Below, piece after piece: positions 8,483 through 17,000 of a stretch of 42,127 bases of DNA. The DNA is from Gluconobacter sp. P1C6_b. GTDB lineage: Bacteria > Pseudomonadota > Alphaproteobacteria > Acetobacterales > Acetobacteraceae. Location: positions 1-42,127 of the forward strand of contig NZ_JACRVU010000025.1 in assembly GCF_018811945.1 (NCBI RefSeq), given 5' to 3'. Numbering within the stretch: the first letter of the stretch is position 1; each line of letters opens with the position of its first letter. Under the pieces are notes generated by a model that had not been told where the DNA came from, did no database searches, and worked only from the letters and a program-made list of their open reading frames with translations. The position numbers were made by a program, and so were the translations under genes.

Positions 8483-9900
8483 CTTCCGTCAGGACATCTC
8501 CTTCCGCGGGAGATCATGCGTCCAATACAACGCACGGCACCGAAGGCGTACAGCGCAACATCCTGCTCCTTCAGGGGCTGATGGGACCATTTTTCCGACT
8601 GATCGGCAGGGAACTGCGTCGCCGGGGATACGGAGTCTGGAAAGTCAATTTCAATGGCGGTGACCGGCTTTTCTGGCGCCTGCCCGGCGGCATTGACTTC
8701 ACTGGCCGCGCCGATGAATGGCCGGACGCCCTGACCCGGATCATCATTGAGCACGACATTACCGATGTTGTGCTGTTCGGAGACTGCCGCCCGCTACACA
8801 GCGCGGCCATCGCCGTCTGCGCACGGCTGCACATTCCGGTACACGTCTTTGAAGAAGGCTATCTCCGCCCCGACTGGGTGACGTTCGAGCTCGGAGGCGT
8901 CAATGGCAACTCCACTCTCTCTCGCGATCCAGCCTACTACGTCGAGCGCGCCAGAACCCTTCCCGCTCTGCCACCGCACCACCCGGTTCCGTCTTCTTTC
9001 CGGACGCGTGCCCTTCAGGGACTGGCGTACAATACCGCCGATCTTCTTTCCCGCTGGCATTATCGCCACTGGAACAATTACCGCCCCTGGCATCCCCTGA
9101 CAGAAGGCATCGGCTGGCTGCGCAAACTGCTCGCCCGTGACGAACGTCGTGCCAGAAGCCAGAAGACACTCGAGGCGCTCCGGGCCTCCGACAGCCCTTA
9201 CATGCTGTTTCCCCTTCAGCTCGACGCCGATGCCCAGGTCCGCCTCCATTCCTCCTTCAGCGGCATGGCAGAAGCCATCCGGGTCGTGATCGCCTCTTTC
9301 ACGTCCCACGCCCCCCACGGCATGCGCCTCGTCATCAAGGAACATCCGCTCGACAACAATATCCGGAACTGGTGTCACGAAGTTGCCATGCAGGCCGCAG
9401 CGTACGGCGTCTCAGACCGTGTGGACTATTTCGAAACGGGCGATATCGCAGATCTGGTTCGCACTGCCACCGGTGTCATTACCATCAACAGCACAACTGG
9501 AACGCTGGCCCTCGCTGAAGGCAAACCCGTCATCACGCTGGGAAATGCCGTCTACGACATTCCAGGCATCACGTTTCAGGGCCCTCTGGAGAAATTCTGG
9601 TCGAATCCGGGACAACCAGACCCGGAAATCTTCGCAGCCTATCGCCGTGTCCTGATCGAACGCTGCCTGATTCCTGGAGGCTTTTTCTCGAATGAAGGCA
9701 TGGCCAAGCTGGTGCGCCACGCAATCGACCGGCTGACACGCCACAGCCCGCGGGACTTTGCCACCGCGTCACGTGCCGAAATGGCCCGCCGCGAAACCCT
9801 GCGCCAGGAACTGGCCTGCCATCCCGATACGCCGGCAGAAATCATCTCTCCGGTTCTGCCTGAAACGGAGGCTGAGGCTCTGGAAAAGGTCTCATCATGA
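8479..9900 (+). CDS. kpsS: KpsS/LipB capsule Kdo transferase
   Basis: 473 aa of the capsule polysaccharide biosynthesis (KpsS/LipB) family. Hallmarks are RNILLLQGLMGPFFRLIG near the N-terminus, KVNFNGGDRLFW, VVLFGDCRPLHSAAI, HVFEEGYLRPDWVTFE, IKEHPLDNN and the late INSTTGTLALAEGKPV segment. In characterised systems KpsS adds the first beta-Kdo to lysophosphatidylglycerol and KpsC extends it. Four-base ATGA overlaps with the genes on both sides place it inside a tightly coupled kpsC-kpsS-GT4 unit. Cytoplasmic, probably membrane-associated. Confidence 0.92.
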   Translation: MTSVRTSPSAGDHASNTTHGTEGVQRNILLLQGLMGPFFRLIGRELRRRGYGVWKVNFNGGDRLFWRLPGGIDFTGRADEWPDALTRIIIEHDITDVVLFGDCRPLHSAAIAVCARLHIPVHVFEEGYLRPDWVTFELGGVNGNSTLSRDPAYYVERARTLPALPPHHPVPSSFRTRALQGLAYNTADLLSRWHYRHWNNYRPWHPLTEGIGWLRKLLARDERRARSQKTLEALRASDSPYMLFPLQLDADAQVRLHSSFSGMAEAIRVVIASFTSHAPHGMRLVIKEHPLDNNIRNWCHEVAMQAAAYGVSDRVDYFETGDIADLVRTATGVITINSTTGTLALAEGKPVITLGNAVYDIPGITFQGPLEKFWSNPGQPDPEIFAAYRRVLIERCLIPGGFFSNEGMAKLVRHAIDRLTRHSPRDFATASRAEMARRETLRQELACHPDTPAEIISPVLPETEAEALEKVSS

Positions 9901-11159
9901 GCCAGTCACGATCTGACAACATGCCATTCTATACACTCGACATCTCGCGGATCCTCACCCGCGCGGGCGCCCGCGTTCCCACAGGAATCGACCGCGTCGA
10001 ACTCGAATATGCGCGCTACCTGCATCAGAACGCGCCCGACCATCTCGAATTCGCAGCAGTCCACCCGATCGGCCGGTTCGCCGCTCTCCCCTATGACAGG
10101 GCTCTCGCCTTTATCAGGGCCATTGGCACCGTCTGGGATAATGGAGTTGATGACGGAGGACGGGCTGCCAGACTGGGCCGGGCCCTTCTGCATGGCCTTC
10201 TCTTCCCCCGCCCCGTCCGTTCTACCGCGCCACACGCGCGAACCGACGGTCGCAATATCTATCTTCTGGTCTCCCATCACCATCTGACGCGACCCGGACT
10301 GATCGCGGCTGCAATCCGGCGGCGCAATGGCCTGTTCGTTCCAATGATCCAGGACCTGATCCCGCTCGAATTCCCTGAATACGCGCGGGAGCGGGAGCCG
10401 GCACGGCACCTGCGCCGTATCGAGACGGTCGTCCAGTATGCCGACGCAGTCCTGGTCCCGTCACAGGCTACCCAACAGTCTCTTCTTCCCTATTTTAAAA
10501 ACGCACACCGAAACGTACCCATATGGCCCGTCCCACTCGGGGTCCATCTGCGTGCCGCCTCGGAAACAGACATCCTTCCTGGCGACGAAGCCGATAGGGT
10601 TACCCGACGCAGCCATCCCTATTTCGTCTGTCTGGGAACCATCGAGGCTCGCAAGAACCATCTTCTGCTTCTCAACCTGTGGCGACGCCTTGTCGATATC
10701 CACGGAAAGGCCGCGCCCCATCTCGTCATCGTGGGCAAACGGGGCTGGGAGAACGAACAGGTCATCGACATGCTGGAGCGATCTCCGGCTCTCAAGGGAA
10801 TGGTGGAAGAACACAACTCCCTGCCCGACACAACGGTCGTTGACCTGCTCCGCAAGGCCAGAGCTCTTCTGTTCCCGTCATTCTCCGAAGGGTTCGGCCT
10901 GCCTCTGGCCGAAGCTCTGGCACTGGGCACACGCGTTCTGTGCTCGGATATTCCGGTCTTTCACGAAATTGGCCGCGCTTGCGCCACATATCTCGACCCG
11001 CTGGATGGTCCGGCATGGATCCGGGCCATAGAGACCCTGTCTGGACTGACACCGGACAGAGCAGAACCTGCTCCAGCAGTGCCCCTGGCCGAAGAGCAGA
11101 TCCTCACCTGGCCTCAGAGCATCGCCCGTGCGCTCGCACATATCCAGACCCTGTCCTAG
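9897..11159 (+). CDS. GT4-family glycosyltransferase
   Basis: 420 aa, GT-B fold. The N-terminal PTGIDRVELEYARYL segment is typical of GT4 enzymes of exopolysaccharide loci. The C-terminal Rossmann half shows FVCLGTIEARKNHLLLLNLW and the E-x7-E donor-binding motif in SFSEGFGLPLAEALALGTRV. It should add one sugar from a nucleotide donor to the growing lipid-linked glycan in the cytoplasm; donor and linkage cannot be read from sequence. Its start overlaps the kpsS stop as ATGA. An internal ATG at 9921 would also give a complete domain. Confidence 0.88.
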   Translation: MSQSRSDNMPFYTLDISRILTRAGARVPTGIDRVELEYARYLHQNAPDHLEFAAVHPIGRFAALPYDRALAFIRAIGTVWDNGVDDGGRAARLGRALLHGLLFPRPVRSTAPHARTDGRNIYLLVSHHHLTRPGLIAAAIRRRNGLFVPMIQDLIPLEFPEYAREREPARHLRRIETVVQYADAVLVPSQATQQSLLPYFKNAHRNVPIWPVPLGVHLRAASETDILPGDEADRVTRRSHPYFVCLGTIEARKNHLLLLNLWRRLVDIHGKAAPHLVIVGKRGWENEQVIDMLERSPALKGMVEEHNSLPDTTVVDLLRKARALLFPSFSEGFGLPLAEALALGTRVLCSDIPVFHEIGRACATYLDPLDGPAWIRAIETLSGLTPDRAEPAPAVPLAEEQILTWPQSIARALAHIQTLS

Positions 11160-11231
11160 CAAGCTGCGGCGTTTGGCATCCGGAAAAACCCTCCCCCGTC
11201 TTCTTCCTCCTTCGGCAGGACATACCCTTTG

Positions 11232-13523
11232 ATGTTTTTCAAGCGGCTCTGGCCTTTCTCCACCCGACAGGCAGATACGGCGCAGCGCACGGACACACGT
11301 GTACATTCACCATCCGTGCCCGTGGAAGAACTGCTGACGTTGTGCCGTCAGGAAGACTGGCCCCGACTTGCCGGCCAGGAAGGTATTTCAGATGTGCGTA
11401 CCCTTTGGGATCTTCGTCCTGCAACCTGCCAGCGGTGGATGACGACCCTGACCCGGGAAGCGGATCAGATGAGGGACAGTGGCAACCCCGCAGACGCCGC
11501 AAATTTCTACAGGGGTGCCTTCGCGCTCGCACCCTGGCGTCTCGATCTCGGCATGCAGCTGGGCAACATGCTCAAGGATAGCGGACAGCTCGAAACCGCC
11601 GAACATATCTACCGCACCATTATCACCCAGGCCCCAGAAGAGGCCGAAACCTATCTTCAACTCGGTCACGTCTACAAGATCCAGGGCCGTCGCATTCTGG
11701 CGCTGAACCATTACCGTGAGGCTCTTGAACGCGATCCCACGTGCGAAGCCGCACATCGGGAACTTTTCCTCGCAGGCGACACAGCCGCGCAGCGGGCCAG
11801 CATGTCACATCGGCATCTGTCCCACGGCACCGAACAAAGCCTTCACCTTGCGGCAACCCTGACCGACATGCGTCGCCGGCTGGACGACATGACCGCCGTG
11901 CTCCCGGACATTTCCGCATTCAACGCTTTCCCGAGCGAAGATTACGCGATCTTCCGAAAACTCTTCCGTATTCCGCCTCCCCCTTCCGCCCCGCCGCTAC
12001 CGCTTACAGTCATCATTGCGCAGGATGATGTCTCAGAAGCCGTTGCCGCAGCCCAGATGACGGCTCTGGGCAGCATGCCATCCCTCACGAGGCTTTATAC
12101 AACCGGCGCTTCCTCCACCCTTCGTGATGCATGGAACACGAGGATGCGACCGGGTCTTTCCCTAACCCATCTGCCTGATGCAGGCGCAATTCCAGCTACC
12201 TTGCCTCACACCGAAGAACAGGTCTCCGGAAACGTCCTGCTCCTCGGCTCTGATTGCATTCCCTCCCCGCTTCTCGCGGACTGGATTGCCTGTGCCGTCC
12301 AGACCGGCACCTGCGACATTGCTTTCTTCGACGCCGAAACCCTGACCCCGTCGATCTCCCGCAGTGCCCTATTCGAAGCCACAGCCCTTCAACCACGCCC
12401 CGGCGCAGACGCTATATGGCTTGAACAGGAAGACACTATTGGAGACGCCATCGCCTTCTCCGCAGAGCTATGGCCGACATATCGCGGCAAAAATCCTGCC
12501 GGGGTCATCCGCGATGGACTGACAACAGGGCAGCGTATCGCTCATATTCCCTACCCGCTCGTCGCCAGTCCCCGGCCGTCGGACCGCCCCCTCTGCAGCG
12601 CCCCCCACCCCCTTCCGGAGCGGTTCGTCATTCACAACCTGCCCGAACCCTGCACGGTCGTCATCTGCACCCGGGACAATGCCGCAGACTGCTGCACAAT
12701 GGTGGACAGCCTGTTCGCAACGGCACGGCACCCCGACCGCATCCACTGCCTGATCGTGGACAACGGCACCAGAATTGCAAAAGACCTCCTTCTTCTTGAA
12801 AAACTCGCCACGCGTCATCCCGGTGTGAACATTCTGCGCGACCCGTCTCCCTTCAACTGGTCCCGCCTGAACAATGAAGCCACCGCCGGGATCAGCACAC
12901 CCAACATCCTGTTCTGTAACGACGACATGCAAATGCTGTCGGAGAACTGGGACATGGTGCTCGCCGGCCTGCTCCGCGCTCCCTCAACAGGAGCGGTGGG
13001 CGCCCGGCTGCTTTATTCGGACAATACCATCCAGCACGCCGGCGTGCTGCTGGGATGGCAGGGCTCCGTCATTCACGACGGCCTTTACGAACCGCGCGAC
13101 AGCAATGCCCATTTCGGCCGCTGGCAATGCACCCGGCAGGTCTCTGCCGTCACCGGAGCATTTCTGGGCATCCGGACCGAGGTCTTCGCCACGGCCGGCG
13201 GTTTTGATGCCGAACGGATGCCCATAAGCTACAGCGATATCGACCTGTGCCTGCGTCTGCAGGAACAGGGCCTGCAAATTCTCTGGACGCCTCTCATCGA
13301 AGCCCGTCACGATGAATCTGCTTCCCGAGGACTGGACCATCTGAATCCCCTTCGGCATTCTCTCGGAACGATGGAGCGCGCGGCGTTCGAAAACATCTGG
13401 GGAGTGAGGAAGCTGAGCATGGATCCTACCGTCAATCCTGTCTGGGTCGATGCGACACTTCCGTTACGCCTGATCCGGCCCGTCTCTCCGGCCGTGGCCC
13501 TGCGCCATATTCAGGCGACGTAA
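11232..13523 (+). CDS. TPR-GT2 fusion glycosyltransferase
   Basis: 763 aa from the ATG at 11232 (a TTG one codon earlier is the only extension). Residues about 75-170 are TPR-like helices (AANFYRGAFALAPW, AEHIYRTIITQAPEEAETYLQLGHVYKIQGR). A middle region of about 280 residues is unassigned. From residue 474 comes a GT2 domain: CTVVICTRDN, LIVDNGT, CNDDMQM as the DXD-like metal site at 562-568, VTGAFLGIRTEVF, and SYSDIDLCLRLQEQG in the acceptor/base region. The domain resembles rhamnosyl- and O-antigen-type GT2s. The TPR part could dock the enzyme onto the neighbouring TPR-bearing proteins. It sits 72 bases after the GT4 with an AGGA site upstream. Confidence 0.87.
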   Translation: MFFKRLWPFSTRQADTAQRTDTRVHSPSVPVEELLTLCRQEDWPRLAGQEGISDVRTLWDLRPATCQRWMTTLTREADQMRDSGNPADAANFYRGAFALAPWRLDLGMQLGNMLKDSGQLETAEHIYRTIITQAPEEAETYLQLGHVYKIQGRRILALNHYREALERDPTCEAAHRELFLAGDTAAQRASMSHRHLSHGTEQSLHLAATLTDMRRRLDDMTAVLPDISAFNAFPSEDYAIFRKLFRIPPPPSAPPLPLTVIIAQDDVSEAVAAAQMTALGSMPSLTRLYTTGASSTLRDAWNTRMRPGLSLTHLPDAGAIPATLPHTEEQVSGNVLLLGSDCIPSPLLADWIACAVQTGTCDIAFFDAETLTPSISRSALFEATALQPRPGADAIWLEQEDTIGDAIAFSAELWPTYRGKNPAGVIRDGLTTGQRIAHIPYPLVASPRPSDRPLCSAPHPLPERFVIHNLPEPCTVVICTRDNAADCCTMVDSLFATARHPDRIHCLIVDNGTRIAKDLLLLEKLATRHPGVNILRDPSPFNWSRLNNEATAGISTPNILFCNDDMQMLSENWDMVLAGLLRAPSTGAVGARLLYSDNTIQHAGVLLGWQGSVIHDGLYEPRDSNAHFGRWQCTRQVSAVTGAFLGIRTEVFATAGGFDAERMPISYSDIDLCLRLQEQGLQILWTPLIEARHDESASRGLDHLNPLRHSLGTMERAAFENIWGVRKLSMDPTVNPVWVDATLPLRLIRPVSPAVALRHIQAT

Positions 13524-13610
13524 ATTTTCTTCCCCACACAGACCAGAAATTCACCTCCCCTCTTCATTCTTCCTGATATTCCGCCGAACGTCCCACCAGG
13601 TATCGTGATC

Positions 13611-13985
13611 ATGATTTTTCCATTCAAAAGTGCTCCCCGCCTTCGCGATCTGGCTCGCAATGCGGACACGGCCAGGGACGCGAAACAATGGCCGGAAGCC
13701 GCCCTGGCTTACAGGAACCTCCTCACCCGATATCCAGATCGCGTGGATATGTGGATCCAGTATGGGCATGCCCTGAAGGAGAGCGGCTATCTCGTGGATG
13801 CCGAACTGGCCTACCGGCAGGCCATTCAACGTAGCCCGACACAGGCGGAAGGATACATTCAGCTTGGACACGCCCTGAAACTCCAGAACAGACGCGAAGA
13901 AGCGGCAGCAGCCTACCGGGAAGCCCTGCGCCATGATCCCGACGCCACAGTCGCAACTGTTGAACTCGCAGCACTTGGTTTCTAA
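13611..13985 (+). CDS. Small stand-alone TPR protein
   Basis: 124 aa from ATG 13611 (a GTG at 13605 adds two residues). It is essentially three TPR units: ARDAKQWPEAALAYRNLLTRYP, VDMWIQYGHALKESGYLVDAELAYRQAI and AEGYIQLGHALKLQNRREEAAAAYREAL. It closely resembles the N-terminal 100 residues of the 1231-aa protein at 19668, including the WIQxGHALKExG phrase. It therefore looks like a freestanding version of the module fused there, probably a protein-protein docking subunit for the giant enzyme encoded immediately downstream. No signal peptide or membrane segment. Confidence 0.8.
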   Translation: MIFPFKSAPRLRDLARNADTARDAKQWPEAALAYRNLLTRYPDRVDMWIQYGHALKESGYLVDAELAYRQAIQRSPTQAEGYIQLGHALKLQNRREEAAAAYREALRHDPDATVATVELAALGF

Positions 13986-14040
13986 TTCCCCAGATTTCTG
14001 AAAACCCTGTCTTTATCTGAAAGCGGATCAGGCCCTCCTA

Positions 14041-17000
14041 ATGCAGAAAATTTTTTCCCTGTCTGAAATCGGCGCCTCCGACGTAAGCCACGATCTCGTT
14101 TCCTTCGATATTTTCGATACGCTCGTCTATCGCCGATATCTGGAGGTCAATGAGGTTCATGATCTTGCCAGCGCCTATGCCCTCAGCCTTCTGGGACAAT
14201 TCGGCAAGGAAAATCCGGGCGCTCTGACCCTGACGCGCTACGACATCACCAATGTGATGAAAGCTGCCGCACATGAACGTATCGAGGAACCAACCCTGGA
14301 AGCTGTCTGGAGCCGTCTTTTCACCGCCCGGATCGGCCATACGGAAAAAGCCCTGACTCTGGGTCGGAAGGTCGCAGCCTTCGAATACGAGATTGACCGC
14401 CAGAACCTGTACGCGGTCGAAGGTGCCGCCGAAATGCTTGCTGCGCTCAAGGCACAGGGCAAGACGGTCATCGCCATCTCGGATATGTATTTTTCCCAGA
14501 CCGAGATTGAGGGCATCCTGCTTCAGACAGGGCTTGCCCGGCATATTGATCGCGTTTTCGTATCCTCGCAGGAAAACCTTACGAAACATTCGGGCAATCT
14601 CTTCACCCATGTGTGGAAGCAGTTCGACATTGCCCCTGCGAAGACGCTGCATCTGGGAGACAATACGCATTCCGACGTCGCCATGCCCACCAGCCTGGGC
14701 GGTAATGCGATCCACGTCGCCCATGCTCCGCTGCTTCGGATCAAGCGCCCCGATTACGGACGCCGTCCCGACATTCACATGGAAATCGGCGATCTTTCCA
14801 AGCTTTTCCTGACGCAGCTGCTGCTTTGCGCACAGAGCGATGGCAGCGACAGACTGTTCTTCCTGAGCCGTGACGGATGCCTGTTGCACAAGGTGCTGGA
14901 AAAGTGGAATTCGCCGCTGTTCCGCAACTTCTTCACTCCCATTCACTCGGAAGACCTGTTCCTCAGCCGCGCCGTCACCTGCTGGCTGAATGTCAATTTC
15001 CAGGACAAATGGCTCCTGCAGTCGATCGGGCACGCGTTCTGGCTGCATCACGGCAAAGCCACGCCCCGCCAGATTTCCGGAATGCTCGGTATCGACGCCA
15101 CTCCAGCCGGTCTGGAGGCGGACAAGGTCTACCACTCCTCGATGGATACCTTCACGGTTCTGGAAGCCTATGAAGCATCCGGTCTGGTCGAGGAGATCCG
15201 CACGGCACTCCTGCACAAGCGTGCCATGGCCGCGTCCTATCTGAAGGATGCTGGCGTTCTGAATCACCAAAGCGTCCATGTCTGCGACGTCGGCTATTCC
15301 GGAACCGTCGTACGGGACCTCAACACCTTCTTCCTTCAGGAAGGCCCGCAGGGACTGGGTGGCTCCATTCCGCAGGTATATTTTCATTGCATCGCCAGCA
15401 ATGCGAATTATTCGGGCAATGCCCGAACGGCGCTGCCCCACGTCATTTTCCAGAAAGACGTCATCCTGAATGACGGCCTTCTTCCGGGCGAACTGAAGGA
15501 CAGCTTCGCCTGGCTGGAGATGTTCTTCAAACATCCGCTGTACGGCCCCCTGCTGGGCTACCGCAAGGATGGAGACCGGACCGTGCCGTCCTATGACGTC
15601 GCAGCGCAGGAAGATCCCCATCATCCCTGCCACCTGATCCTCAACACCATCAAATCCGATCCCTCGGATATCGTTCTGCTATGGATGAGCGCCGTCGGGT
15701 TCTGGTCCCAGTTCACATCTCCCCTGATCGAGCGCTTCCTGAACCCGGATGAGTCCACGATCGAACAGATGTTGAGTGACGTGTACGAAGTGGATGCCGT
15801 AAGCGGGAAGACCCGCAGCGTCGTCCTCGTCGCACCGGAGCTATCAGACGATGAAATCCGTCATCGCGCCCAGCGGGAGGATTACTGGATCCCGGGCTCC
15901 CTCGTCGCATCGCGGCTGGCACGGACAAGGTCAGCCTTCGAAACGGACGCTGAGCAGAAGTCGCTCGTCAACAAGCTGCGTGCCCTCGCGAACGGCGGCA
16001 CGGCCGGAAAAGGTAGCAAACAGGCGGAGAAGAATCAGGATGCTTTCGATCCGGCGTTCTACCGTCGCTTCTATCGCGACCTGAGTGCCCTGCCGAACGA
16101 CCGTGCTCTTGAAGATCACTATTTCACCCATGGCAAACTGGTCGGCCGGTATGGGTCGGAAGCCATGATGAAAAGGGAACAGGCCGCTCTTGAACAGCGC
16201 CTCCCGAGAGATTTTGACGCCGGCGCCTATTTCATGGCCAACCCTGATCTGCCTGTCACCCAGCCCGTTTCGTGGACCGCTACCCGACATTACCTTAACA
16301 TCGGAGCCGCCCAGAACCGTCCGTATCATTACCATTTTCCCGGTCTGGACGAAGCCTTCGAGGCCCTCCTCGCCACGAATGAGATTTCCCTGAGTGACGC
16401 CGAGAGAAAGGATTATCAGGACGGCGTTCCCGCCCGTATCCTGCTCCTGCGTCGTCTGGGTGCGATCAGCGCGCCGTGGTTCAACATGCTGGACCTCCAG
16501 GAATTCAGCGCACTCAACTTCGAATGGTGCGGCAAACCCGCTTCAGCGGCTGAAGCGATCCTGACCTTCCTGAAAGACGGTATCGAGCGTATCGCCCCGC
16601 TCTCGGTTTCCGTGGCATTCGATCCGGACTTCTATCGCCGCCAGTACACCGATACCGCTGATCTGTCCGACGTTGATGCCTACCGCCACTGGCTGGAGGC
16701 TGGCAGCCTCATGCATCGTGCCCCGTCCGAGGAATGGGCCCTGCAGCACATGATCGGCCAGCGAACCTATCCCCCGGCATTCCACTGGGATCGCTTTCAG
16801 GCCACCGACCGGGCACGCTTCGCCCGCTCCACGCGTCTCGACCTGCTGGATGCCTTCCTGTCCACTGCCGTGCCCCCACGCGATGATCTGGTGGGCGGCC
16901 CGGGCGCCGGCGACCTCTGGACCTGGCGTGCAGCACGGGCCCAGGGAGCAGGCGACCAGCATCTCTCCACGGAATGTCTACGCGAAGCCGCCCGTGTTGA

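Noticed and set aside
14038-15633. 531-aa ORF on the minus strand
   Set aside because: It lies wholly under the HAD part of the 1876-aa protein, which has clear family motifs. High-GC DNA leaves long open antisense frames. Its product resembles no family.
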